64,000 nucleotides of DNA from Janthinobacterium sp. ROICE36. GTDB lineage: Bacteria; Pseudomonadota; Gammaproteobacteria; Burkholderiales; Burkholderiaceae_D. Below the pieces are notes generated by a model, which was given only the letters and a program-made list of their open reading frames with translations, made no database searches and was not told the origin of the DNA. The stretch's first letter is position 1. Each line of letters opens with the position of its first letter. Below, piece after piece: positions 51,069 to 61,734 of the stretch. The stretch covers positions 1-64,000 of the forward strand of contig NZ_PEBS01000029.1 in assembly GCF_002869965.1 (NCBI RefSeq). Reading direction: 5' to 3'. The translations under genes were made by a program, and so were the position numbers.

Positions 51069-51995
51069 ATGACCATTTCCGACAGCACCACCACCTTCCA
51101 CAACAAGCGCGTCGTTCAGTACGACCCGGACCTGCCGTTCGATGCATCCCCCGACATCGTCTACCGTTTGTCGCTCGAGTATGACGACGAACGCAAGATG
51201 GACGAGCTGATTGGCGGCTTCCTCGCCAAGGCTGACAAGAGCGCGCTCGAAGCGCTGATCATCGGCATGTGGGGCGACCCGTATGAATCGGGCGCCGACG
51301 AAGTGATGGCCGCGCTGATCGCCCGGGCGCCGCAGCTGCCCAACTTGCGCGCCCTGTTCATCGGCGACATGACGTATGAAGAATGCGAAATCTCGTGGAT
51401 CGTGCAAGGCAGCTACAAACCCCTGCTGGACGCCTTCCCGCAGTTGCAGGAATTGCGCATCCGCGGCGGCAATGAGCTCGTCATCGAACCGTTCGCCCAC
51501 CAGCACCTGCGTCGCTTCACTATCGAAGCGGGCGGCCTCGATCAAAAGATCGCCGAAGCGCTGGCGCAATCGAGCATGCCGCAGCTGGAACACCTGGAAC
51601 TGTGGCTGGGCACGGACGACTATGGCTTTTCAGGCGACGTGGCGCTGTACCGCAAGGTGCTGGCGCAGCTGACCGTGCCGACCCTGCGCTACCTGGGCTT
51701 GCGCGATGCGCAAATCGCCGACGACCTGGCCGTGTGGCTGGCGGAAGAACCGCTGGTGGCGCAGCTCGACACCCTCGACCTGTCGCTGGGCACCATCGGC
51801 GACCTGGGCGCCGTGGCCGTGCTCAATCACACGCAACTGGGCAAGTTGAAGCGCCTGGACCTGTCGCACCACTACATTTCCGAGGAAAACCAGGCCAGGC
51901 TGAAGGCGCTACCCTTCGAGGTGGCACTGGACGACCCGCAGGAAGAGGACGAAGACGACGGCGAAAGCTACCGCTACGTGGCCGTGGGCGAATAG
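51069..51995 (+). CDS. STM4015-family leucine-rich-repeat protein
   Basis: A 308-residue cytosolic protein and first gene of the five-gene cluster. Most of the chain is leucine-rich repeats, seen as LPNLRALFIGDM, FPQLQELRIRGG, MPQLEHLELWLG, VPTLRYLGLRD and KLKRLDLSHHY, roughly residues 85-285. The last 21 residues are a strongly acidic linker (EEDEDDGES) followed by YRYVAVGE. LRR proteins usually bind other proteins; here it may hold a substrate or join the enzymes, or it may itself carry the modified tail (inference). The ATG at 51069 follows ACGGAG. The next gene begins 13 bases after the stop. The family name is from memory of database naming; its function is undescribed to me. Confidence 0.82.
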   Translation: MTISDSTTTFHNKRVVQYDPDLPFDASPDIVYRLSLEYDDERKMDELIGGFLAKADKSALEALIIGMWGDPYESGADEVMAALIARAPQLPNLRALFIGDMTYEECEISWIVQGSYKPLLDAFPQLQELRIRGGNELVIEPFAHQHLRRFTIEAGGLDQKIAEALAQSSMPQLEHLELWLGTDDYGFSGDVALYRKVLAQLTVPTLRYLGLRDAQIADDLAVWLAEEPLVAQLDTLDLSLGTIGDLGAVAVLNHTQLGKLKRLDLSHHYISEENQARLKALPFEVALDDPQEEDEDDGESYRYVAVGE

Positions 51996-52008
51996 GCGGA
52001 TTCCCACT

Positions 52009-53097
52009 TTGCCAACGCCTCTCGTCCTGCTGGCCACCGTTGGCAGCAAGCGCGTGCACCTGATGCAGGCGGCGCGCGCGCAACTGCGCCTGCCACCCGC
52101 GCAAGTGCTGGAATGGCGCGACTGGCTGCGTCAGCCTGCCTTGCTCGATGCAGCCTTGGCGCATCCTGGTCTCTTGAAGATCGAGCCACCGGGCGACGAT
52201 CCCGCTGCCCACCTGCTGCTGTTGCAGGCGGGCTGCCGGCTGCTGGACCGCCCGCCGGTCGCTGCGCCCGCGCATGGCGAACTGCTGGCCATGGATGCCT
52301 GGTTTGCCGGTTTTACAGCCGCCATGGCATCCCTTGCGCTGCAACTGGCTGAGCGGCCGCAAACGCGCGTGGTCAATGCGCCTGGGGAAATCAGCCGCAT
52401 GACGGACAAGCTGGCCTGCCAGCACCATCTGGCCGCGCACGGCGTGCCCATACCTGCCTTGCTGGGCCCCGTGCATGGCTACGACCATCTGCAGTTGCTG
52501 CTGCACGAACATCAGCTCGACCGCGTGTATTTGAAACCACGCTACGGCTCGTCCGCGTCCGGCGTCGTCGCCTACCGGCGCAACAAGGCGGGCCGCCAGC
52601 AAGCCACCACCTCGGCCGCCTTGTCGCGGGCGGACGGCCAGACACGTTTGTTCAATGTCAAGCGCATGGCGCGCTACGAGACGCAGCACGATATCGCGGC
52701 CCTCGTCGACGCGCTGGCCGCGCAACAGCTGTACGCGGAAGCATGGCTGAGCAAGCCGCGCTGCGGCGACAGCCACTACGACTTGCGCGTCGTGACCGTG
52801 GCGGGCCAGCCCGCGCACCGGGTGGCGCGCATCGGCGACCAGATGATGACCAATCTGCACCTCGACAACCGGCGCGGCGACGCGGCCTTCCTGCTGAACA
52901 CTGCCGACATGCAGGCACTGGAGGAAACCGCCGTCCTGGCCGCGCGCGCCTTCCCCCACAGCCACGTGACGGGCTACGACCTCGTGGTGCGCCAGGGCCA
53001 GGCCCGCGTGCTCGAAGCGAATGCCTTCGGCGACCTGTTGCCTGGGCTGCTCTGGCAAGGCGCAGACACTTACACAGCGCAACTGACACATGTTTAA
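52009..53097 (+). CDS. STM4014-family ATP-grasp-like protein
   Basis: A 362-residue protein. The middle and C-terminal parts look like an ATP-grasp ligase: MTDKLACQHHLAAHGVPIP before the fold, the ATP-binding strand DRVYLKPRYGSSASGVVAY, and the metal-binding end LEANAFGDLLPG. ATP-grasp enzymes activate a carboxylate with ATP and join it to an amine or thiol, so this is the likely bond-forming step of the pathway. The start is a TTG at 52009, eight bases after AGGCGGA. The stop overlaps the next start by 8 bases. The exact substrate is unknown. Confidence 0.8.
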   Translation: MPTPLVLLATVGSKRVHLMQAARAQLRLPPAQVLEWRDWLRQPALLDAALAHPGLLKIEPPGDDPAAHLLLLQAGCRLLDRPPVAAPAHGELLAMDAWFAGFTAAMASLALQLAERPQTRVVNAPGEISRMTDKLACQHHLAAHGVPIPALLGPVHGYDHLQLLLHEHQLDRVYLKPRYGSSASGVVAYRRNKAGRQQATTSAALSRADGQTRLFNVKRMARYETQHDIAALVDALAAQQLYAEAWLSKPRCGDSHYDLRVVTVAGQPAHRVARIGDQMMTNLHLDNRRGDAAFLLNTADMQALEETAVLAARAFPHSHVTGYDLVVRQGQARVLEANAFGDLLPGLLWQGADTYTAQLTHV

Positions 53098-53938
53098 AGA
53101 TACACCGACCATCCCCGACATGCACGCCGTCGTGGGCAGCCACGACATCGTCTTCATCACGCTAGACACTCTGCGCTTTGACGTGGCGCAAGCACTGTAT
53201 GAGGCAGGCGAACTGCCCGTGCTGGGGCGTTTTTTAGCACCTGGCGGCTGGGAACGGCGCCACTCGCCGGCCACGTTCACGTATGCGGCGCACCAGGCCT
53301 TCTTCGCGGGCTTTTTGCCCACGCCGGCCGCGCCGGGCCACCACCCGCGCCTGTTCGCTGCCGCCTTCGCAGGCAGCGAAACGACGTCGCCGCACACGTT
53401 TGCCTTCGAGGAAGCGAACCTTCCCGCCGCGCTGGCCGCGCGCGGCTACCGCACCCTCTGCATAGGCGGCGTGGGTTTCTTTAATCAACAGACCGCGCTG
53501 GGCACGGTGCTGCCGTCGCTGTTCCAGGAAAGCCACTGGAGCGCGGGCATGGGCGTGGCCAGCCGCCACTCGACGCAAAAACAGGTGGCGCTGGCCATAG
53601 CCCGCCTGGCGGACGGCGCGCAACGCACCTTTTTGTTCATCAACGTGGCCGCCCTGCACACGCCGAACCGCGCCTACCTGCCCGGCTGCCGCGCCGACTG
53701 CCTGGAAAGCCATGCGGCGGCCCTGCGCTATGTGGATGGCGCGCTGGCGCCCCTGTTTGCCGCCTGCGCCGCGCGCGCGCCCACGTTTGCCATCGTCTGC
53801 TCGGATCACGGCAGCGCGTATGGCGAAGACGGCTACCGGGGCCACAGAGTCGCCCACGACAGCGTGTGGAACGTGCCGTATGCGCACTTTTTCATCTCCC
53901 CCGATACCGACACACCTCCCAAGGAATCCCCACCGTGA
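53090..53938 (+). CDS. STM4013/SEN3800-family hydrolase, alkaline-phosphatase/sulfatase fold
   Basis: A 282-residue cytosolic hydrolase. The N-terminal motif FITLDTLRFD places Asp26 and Thr27 at the metal/nucleophile positions of the alkaline-phosphatase superfamily, and VCSDHGSAYGEDGYRGHRVAHD supplies Asp239, His240, His252 and His256 for the metals. Thr at the nucleophile site is as in phosphodiesterase/phosphonate-type members, unlike true sulfatases that need Cys or Ser for formylglycine. There is no signal peptide, so the substrate is intracellular. It overlaps the genes on both sides. Confidence 0.82.
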   Translation: MFKDTPTIPDMHAVVGSHDIVFITLDTLRFDVAQALYEAGELPVLGRFLAPGGWERRHSPATFTYAAHQAFFAGFLPTPAAPGHHPRLFAAAFAGSETTSPHTFAFEEANLPAALAARGYRTLCIGGVGFFNQQTALGTVLPSLFQESHWSAGMGVASRHSTQKQVALAIARLADGAQRTFLFINVAALHTPNRAYLPGCRADCLESHAAALRYVDGALAPLFAACAARAPTFAIVCSDHGSAYGEDGYRGHRVAHDSVWNVPYAHFFISPDTDTPPKESPP

Positions 53939-55314
53939 ACCCAACCGAACAGCCTGGCACCCTGGCGCAGCGCATGCGCCACACGCCCTACCAGGCATAT
54001 TCCTACTCGTATCCGCACAAGGCGGCTTACCGCGCCTTGCCGCAGGCGGCGCCCCTCGCGCCGCTGTGGGCGCAGCAAGACCGCTGCGCCCTGTTCGCGT
54101 ATATCCACATCCCGTTTTGCGAAATGCGCTGCGGCTTTTGCAACCTGTTCGCCATGGCGCGCCCCAGCGCCGACATGGTCGAACGCTATGTGCAGCAAGT
54201 GCTGGTGCAGATGCGCGCCCTGGCCGGCGCGCTGGGCGAACGGCGCTTTGCCCGCTTCGCGCTGGGCGGCGGCACGCCCACCTATCTGTCGCCCGCGCAG
54301 CTCGGCACCCTGCTGTGCGGCGCGCGCGATATCCTCGGCATTGATTTGCAACACACACCGGCCGGCATCGAAGCGTCGCCCGAAACCATCACGGCCGAAC
54401 GGCTTGCGGTCTGCCGCGCGCATGGCATCGACCGGGTCAGCCTGGGCATCCAGAGCTTTGCCGCCGGCGAGATGCGCGCACTGGCGCGGCCCCAGCAAAA
54501 CGCCACCGTGCAGCACGCCATCGGCCTGATACGCGCGGCCGGCTTTCCCACCCTGAATCTGGACCTGATCTACGGTATCGCGGGGCAAACCGTCGCCAGC
54601 CTGCTGGCCTCCGTCGACAGCGCGCTGGCCTTCCGGCCCGAGGAAATCTATCTGTATCCGCTGTACGTGCGCGAGCAGACGGGTCTCGGCAAGGTGGCGC
54701 GCCGCCAGGGGGCGCAGTCGCTCAACCCCATCATGCTGGCACGCGACGGCGACAGCCGTTTGGCCCTGTATGCGGCTGCGCGCGACCATTTGCGCGCCCA
54801 GGGCTACGAGCAGGTATCGATGCGCATGTTCCGCGCTCCCCATGCGCCGGAACAGAACGGGCCTTCGTACTGCTGCCAGAATGACGGCATGGTGGGCTTG
54901 GGCGCGGGAGCCCGCTCCTACACCTCGCGCCTGCACTATTCAAGCCAATATGCGGTGGCGCGCACGGACACCATCAACATCATCGACGGGTATCTGGCGC
55001 GCGATGAAGCGCGCTTCGCGCAGGCAGAACACGGCTACCAGCTTGATGAAGAAGAACAGCGCCGCCGCTACGTGATCCAGTCGCTGCTGACCGAACCGGG
55101 TCTGGACCGCGACGCCTACACGGCGCGCTTCGGCACGCGCTGCGAGATTGATCTGCCGCAGCTGGCCGAGCTGCACGCGCTGGAATTGGTGCAAGAGGAT
55201 GGCCCGCTGCTGCGCCTGAATGACCGGGGCTACAGTTACGCCGACACCATCGGCCCCTGGCTGGCCTCCGATACGGTGCGCGCCCTGATGGCTGAAGGCG
55301 GCCAGGCGTGCTGA
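53935..55314 (+). CDS. STM4012-family radical SAM protein (HemN/HemW-like)
   Basis: A 459-residue radical SAM enzyme. The iron-sulfur cluster cysteines are 62, 66 and 69 (IPFCEMRCGFCNLF), followed by the SAM-binding GGGTPTYLSP and the HemN-type core to about residue 300. At the place where HemW proteins have a heme-binding HNxxYW motif, this protein has GPSYCCQNDGMVGLGAGA (Cys313, Cys314). A HemN_C-like winged domain ends the chain. It starts with GTG at 53935, four bases overlapping the preceding stop (GTGA), with AAGGAATCC before it. A longer frame upstream is inside STM4013. It is not a coproporphyrinogen oxidase by context. Confidence 0.86.
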   Translation: MNPTEQPGTLAQRMRHTPYQAYSYSYPHKAAYRALPQAAPLAPLWAQQDRCALFAYIHIPFCEMRCGFCNLFAMARPSADMVERYVQQVLVQMRALAGALGERRFARFALGGGTPTYLSPAQLGTLLCGARDILGIDLQHTPAGIEASPETITAERLAVCRAHGIDRVSLGIQSFAAGEMRALARPQQNATVQHAIGLIRAAGFPTLNLDLIYGIAGQTVASLLASVDSALAFRPEEIYLYPLYVREQTGLGKVARRQGAQSLNPIMLARDGDSRLALYAAARDHLRAQGYEQVSMRMFRAPHAPEQNGPSYCCQNDGMVGLGAGARSYTSRLHYSSQYAVARTDTINIIDGYLARDEARFAQAEHGYQLDEEEQRRRYVIQSLLTEPGLDRDAYTARFGTRCEIDLPQLAELHALELVQEDGPLLRLNDRGYSYADTIGPWLASDTVRALMAEGGQAC

Positions 55315-56231
55315 CAACTGAGCCTGACACTTTATCCCTGCTGTACCGGGGCACGCTATCGAGCTGCAACTACGCCTGCGGCTACTGCCCGTTTGCCAAG
55401 AAGCGCGACAGCCGCGCCGCGCTGGCCCGCGACGCGCGCGAAGTGGCGCGTTTTACGGGCTGGGTGGCGGCGCAAAACCGGGCCATCAGCGTCCTGTTTA
55501 CGCCCTGGGGCGAAGCGCTGGTGCGGCGCCACTACCGCACGGCCATGCAAACGCTGGCCAGCCTGCCCCACGTGCGCCAGGTGGCGCTGCAAACGAATCT
55601 GTCCGGCCCCTTGGGCTGGCTGGAAAACATGGACGGACTGGAGAAAGTCGGCCTGTGGTGCACCTACCACCCGGACCAGACGACACTGGCGCGCTTTCTC
55701 GCACGCTGCGCCCGCCTGGACGCCATGGGCGCGCGCTATTCCGTGGGCGTGGTGGCGATGAACGAACACCTGGAGGCCATCCGCGCCCTGCGCGCGGCCC
55801 TGCCCGCCCACGTCTACCTGTGGCTGAATGCCTACGACCGGCGTGGCCCCGGCTACTACAACAGTGTGGAAGAGCTGGCCTGGCTGGACGCCATCGACCC
55901 GTGGTTTGCGCAAAACCGCCGCCCGTCTGCCTCGCGCGGCAAACCCTGTCTGGCGGGCGAGGCATCGCTGTCCGTCGATGGCGATGGGGAGCTGGCGCGC
56001 TGCCATTTCGTGCCCGAACGACTGGGCAATTTGTACACGGACGAGCTGGAAGACATGCTGCAAGAACGCCGCTGCCCGCGCTTCAAGTGCGACTGCTATA
56101 TCGGCTATGCGCAGCGCAAGGATTTGCCGTTTCAGGCGGTGTTTGGGGAAGGGGTGCTGGCGAGGATAAGCCCAATGCAAATACCGGGGTGGTACCCTGA
56201 GGGTACGACCCCGGTTTCTGCTGCGGGTTAA
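55308..56231 (+). CDS. STM4011-family radical SAM protein with extra cysteine cluster
   Basis: A 307-residue radical SAM enzyme. Cluster cysteines are 20, 24 and 27 (LSSCNYACGYCPF). The C-terminal part holds further cysteines in KPCLAGEASLS, LARCHFVPER and CPRFKCDCYIGY, an arrangement like SPASM/Twitch auxiliary-cluster domains of peptide-modifying enzymes. It starts with GTG at 55308, overlapping the previous stop by 7 bases. The last 15 residues or so (from MQIPGWYPEG) are encoded by a palindromic repeat at 56183-56215 and look like an accidental extension. Confidence 0.85.
   Translation: MLTTEPDTLSLLYRGTLSSCNYACGYCPFAKKRDSRAALARDAREVARFTGWVAAQNRAISVLFTPWGEALVRRHYRTAMQTLASLPHVRQVALQTNLSGPLGWLENMDGLEKVGLWCTYHPDQTTLARFLARCARLDAMGARYSVGVVAMNEHLEAIRALRAALPAHVYLWLNAYDRRGPGYYNSVEELAWLDAIDPWFAQNRRPSASRGKPCLAGEASLSVDGDGELARCHFVPERLGNLYTDELEDMLQERRCPRFKCDCYIGYAQRKDLPFQAVFGEGVLARISPMQIPGWYPEGTTPVSAAG
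56183..56215. repeat. 16-bp palindromic repeat / hairpin at the end of the STM4011 gene
   Basis: accggggtggtaccct (56183-56198) pairs with agggtacgaccccggt (56200-56215) with a single mismatch. It lies within the last codons of the radical SAM gene and 30 bases before the convergent peptidase gene. It has no T run, but the stem is very stable and may end transcripts from both sides. Confidence 0.85.
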
Positions 56232-56246
56232 AAGATTACAGCGAGA

Positions 56247-58436
<2,190 letters not shown>

Positions 58437-58710
58437 GGGTTGTTTGTCTCATTGTTGGATGTCGAGGAAAGCAGACCGCTCAAACATGCGCTGCGGCTGC
58501 CCAGTTGACTTTCGCCAAGAGAAATCATAGCGCGGATTGCCACTTTTAAAGCACAGTTATCTGCTGGATTTGCCGTCTTTTGTTTGGGCAATTCCAAGGA
58601 AACGCCGTGGTAAATCGCGTTTTTCGGGAGAATCGGCAAACTGACTGGCAGGCAAGAAACATTATCAAAAGCCAACACGTTTCATCAAGCCGTCATAAAT
58701 CTTCTTTACC

Positions 58711-60639
58711 ATGAGCAACATGTTCATGGCCCGTCCAGAGGCCGTGCCGCCAGATCCGCCTATGCACACGCTCGCCCTCCCTTCCACCACCGCCGCGCCG
58801 CCCGGCGCGATGCCATCGAATGTGGCTTATCTGAAGCCGCCATCGCCCCCCCTATCCATCGAAGGAACGGATGCCTTGCACGATATCCTGGCGGGCCGCA
58901 AGCTCAGCGCGCTGTTCCAGCCCATCATCCACATGCACAGCGGCGACATCATCGGCTACGAAGGCTTGATACGGGGGCCGTCCGACAGCCCGCTGCACGC
59001 ACCCATGAATTTGTTCAAGGTGGCGCGCGCGCATGACCTGACCCTGGAAGTGGAACACCTGTGCCGGCAAGTGGTGCTGGAACGCTTTGCCGAACTGCAG
59101 CTGCCCGGCAAGCTATTCCTCAATGTCAGCCCCGAATGCCTGCTGCTGCGCAATGCCCGCCATGGGGAAACCCTGGAATACATCGAACACATCGGCATCA
59201 ATCCGGACCGCGTCATCATCGAGCTGACGGAAAACCAGCCCACCTACGATTACGAGCTGATGCGCGAAGCGGTGCTGCATTACCGCAACATGGGTTTCCA
59301 GATCGCCATCGACGACCTGGGCGAAGGCTTTTCCAGTCTGCGCCTGTGGTCGGAACTGCGCCCTGAATACGTGAAAATCGACATGCATTTCATCCAGGGC
59401 ATCAACCATGACCCCGTGAAACTGCAATTCGTGCGCTCGATCCAGGAAATCGCGGAGAAATCGGGCACGCTGGTGATTGCCGAAGGCATCGAGGCGCAGA
59501 CGGAATTGCTGGTCTTGCGCGATCTGGGCGTGGCCTTCGGACAAGGCTATCACCTGGGCCGGCCCAATGCGGTGCCGGCGCGCGCCCTGCCGGCCGAAGT
59601 GGTGCAGGCGCTGGGGCGCAACGGCGTGGCCGTGTATCCGCAACGCAGCAGCCTGGAAAAGAACGGCGCCAGCATCCGCAAGTTGCTGCACAAGGTGGCG
59701 GCCGTCTCGCCGCAGCTCAACAATAACGAGGTGTACGACATTTTCCTGAAAGACCCGAAGCTGATGATCATCCCCGTCGTCGACGACGGCGTGCCGCTGG
59801 GCCTGATCAGCCGCTTCGAAATGATCGACCACTTCGCCCGCCCCTACCAGCGCGAACTGTATGGCAGGAAATCGTGCAGCCTGTTCATGGATGCCACGCC
59901 CCTGATCGCCGACCACGAGACGAGCTTGCAGGAACTCAGCTACACCATGGTGCAATCCGATGCCCACCACCTGTTCAACGGCTTCATCATCACCGAACAC
60001 GGCAGCTACCTGGGCATGGGCACGGGACACGATCTGATGCGCGAAATCACGCAGATGCAGATCAATGCGGCCCGTTACGCCAATCCCCTCACGCAACTGC
60101 CCGGCAACGTGCCCATCAACGAGCATATCGACCGCCTGCTGCACAGCGGTAGCCGTTTCTGGGTCTGCTATTGCGACCTCGACCACTTCAAGCCCTTCAA
60201 TGATGTGTATGGCTACCGCAAAGGCGACGACGTGATCCAGTTGACGGGAGAAATCCTCAGCAGCCATTGCGACCCGAACCGCGACTTCATCGGCCATATC
60301 GGCGGCGACGATTTCATGATTTTGTTCCAGAGCGAAGACTGGGAAACGCGCTGCCAGGCCATGCTGGAACGCTTTGCCGCCGCCATCGTCGCCTATTACA
60401 GCACGGACGACTGCGAACGGGGCGGCTACATCAGCGAAGACCGGCAAGGCAAGAAAGTATTTTATTCGCTGATCAGCTTATCGCTGGGCGTCATCAAGGT
60501 CGAGGCGCACCAGTACTACACGCACCATCAGATTGCCACGCAGGCGGCGGAAGCGAAGAAGCAGGCGAAGAAAATCCACGGCAACAGCCTGTTCCTGGAC
60601 CGCCGGCAAGGTGCGGGCGTGGCGCGCATGGATGCGTAG
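58711..60639 (+). CDS. EAL-CBS-GGDEF cyclic di-GMP protein
   Basis: A 642-residue cytosolic protein. Residues 55-300 are an EAL phosphodiesterase domain with EGL in place of EAL (GYEGLIRGP) but the metal and catalytic residues kept (IELTEN, IAIDDLGEGFSSL, YVKIDMHFI, VIAEGIE). A CBS-pair region spans about 320-450 (LMIIPVVDDGVPLGLISRF; GFIITEHGSYLGMGTG). Residues 465-640 are a GGDEF domain with the loop GGDDF. The domain order resembles proteins such as YybT-unrelated EAL-CBS-GGDEF regulators of Xanthomonas/Pseudomonas. Net activity is not predictable. The N-terminal 50 residues are Pro-rich. Confidence 0.9.
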   Translation: MSNMFMARPEAVPPDPPMHTLALPSTTAAPPGAMPSNVAYLKPPSPPLSIEGTDALHDILAGRKLSALFQPIIHMHSGDIIGYEGLIRGPSDSPLHAPMNLFKVARAHDLTLEVEHLCRQVVLERFAELQLPGKLFLNVSPECLLLRNARHGETLEYIEHIGINPDRVIIELTENQPTYDYELMREAVLHYRNMGFQIAIDDLGEGFSSLRLWSELRPEYVKIDMHFIQGINHDPVKLQFVRSIQEIAEKSGTLVIAEGIEAQTELLVLRDLGVAFGQGYHLGRPNAVPARALPAEVVQALGRNGVAVYPQRSSLEKNGASIRKLLHKVAAVSPQLNNNEVYDIFLKDPKLMIIPVVDDGVPLGLISRFEMIDHFARPYQRELYGRKSCSLFMDATPLIADHETSLQELSYTMVQSDAHHLFNGFIITEHGSYLGMGTGHDLMREITQMQINAARYANPLTQLPGNVPINEHIDRLLHSGSRFWVCYCDLDHFKPFNDVYGYRKGDDVIQLTGEILSSHCDPNRDFIGHIGGDDFMILFQSEDWETRCQAMLERFAAAIVAYYSTDDCERGGYISEDRQGKKVFYSLISLSLGVIKVEAHQYYTHHQIATQAAEAKKQAKKIHGNSLFLDRRQGAGVARMDA

Positions 60640-60684
60640 CCAGGGGTAATAATCAGAAGCTGAACGGGGATCGGAAATGCACGA

Positions 60685-61128
60685 TCAAATACGCACGAGG
60701 TCGCCTAACGTATTGCTGCTGCGGGCATCGGGCACGAATGCCAGGCTGATGTGCATGCCATCGCGGCGCGCCTGCACGCGGTAGCTGCCTGCGGGCACGT
60801 CCACGAAGAGGCCGCCGTATGCCGTGTCCGGCTCAAGGCCGCCACCCGTGACATCCTCCCCGGCACCGATGAAGACGCGGCCCGAGACGACAGCCAGATG
60901 CACGACCACATGCGGTTCGGCAAGTTCGGCGTGTAAGGCAAGCTCATAGGCGCCGTCGCCGCCCACGTTGAAAAATGCCACCTGCCCCGCATTCACGGAC
61001 GCCAGTTCCGCGCTGGGAAGGCTCCACCAGTCGCAGTCATCGTCCAGCTTGTGGCGCAAGAGCGCCGGATCGAACACGCACACGGTTGCCGTGCCGGTCA
61101 CAATCCTGATGGACGTGGCTGCCGTCAT
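60685..61128 (-). CDS. Hypothetical protein, 147 residues, beta-rich
   Basis: I do not recognise this protein with certainty; a DUF6386-type annotation is possible from memory. It is soluble, with alternating hydrophobic strands, the run DPALLRHKLDDDCDWWSLP, and many Gly/Val turns suggesting a beta-sandwich. It overlaps the DUF4262 gene by 4 bases (ATGA), so the two are translationally coupled. Confidence 0.75.
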   Translation of the reverse strand: MTAATSIRIVTGTATVCVFDPALLRHKLDDDCDWWSLPSAELASVNAGQVAFFNVGGDGAYELALHAELAEPHVVVHLAVVSGRVFIGAGEDVTGGGLEPDTAYGGLFVDVPAGSYRVQARRDGMHISLAFVPDARSSNTLGDLVRI

Positions 61129-61601
61129 GCCGCCAGCGGCGCCGGTCCCAGCAGCGGCTGGCTATCCACATACTGCGCACTGGCTTGCTCCTGCCACGGG
61201 AAGTGGCCATCGCGCGACGGCCAGACGATCTGGTACAGCGTAAAATCATCGCCCTGGTAATACCAGCGCGCATAGCCCACGTAGTTGCGGTATTGTTCGA
61301 CGGGCACGCGCACGAAGGCGCACGGATGACCTTCCAGCAAGACGTCCGTGGTGGCCGTGAAATCCGTGATGGCGCCGCTGCGCACGGCGTCCAGCGCCAC
61401 GTCGAGTATCTGATGGGCCATGGCGCGCGGCAAGCCCATGATGAGCAGTTCGGGCTGGCCGAAGCTGTGGCCAGCACCTATGGTGAAGGCATAGCCGGGA
61501 CCTTCTTCATCAGCACTGATATGCACGCCATGCCAGCCATGCGTGGCGATATCGTCGATGACTTTTTGCTCGGATGCATCCTCGCCTGCCTGCCTTACCA
61601 T
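61125..61601 (-). CDS. DUF4262-domain protein
   Basis: A 158-residue soluble protein. The pattern VIDDIATHGWHGVHISADEE, PGYAFTIGAGHSFGQPELL and YPQ-like ending region YYQGDDFTLYQIVWPSRDG fits DUF4262. The family is widespread and uncharacterised. The start at 61601 (MVRQAGEDASEQ) is chosen; the track of codons upstream is in another gene's antisense. It overlaps the downstream gene by 4 bases. Confidence 0.82.
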   Translation of the reverse strand: MVRQAGEDASEQKVIDDIATHGWHGVHISADEEGPGYAFTIGAGHSFGQPELLIMGLPRAMAHQILDVALDAVRSGAITDFTATTDVLLEGHPCAFVRVPVEQYRNYVGYARWYYQGDDFTLYQIVWPSRDGHFPWQEQASAQYVDSQPLLGPAPLAA

Positions 61602-61734
61602 GTTCCACCTTTCACTGTGCCTAAAACCCGCGCCCGATGCACGCATTGTGCACGCATTGCCGCATGGCGACGCGACATACCTATAGGCAATTATCGCATG
61701 CGGCGCCTGTCCATGCGCGCACAGTGGCTGCGCT

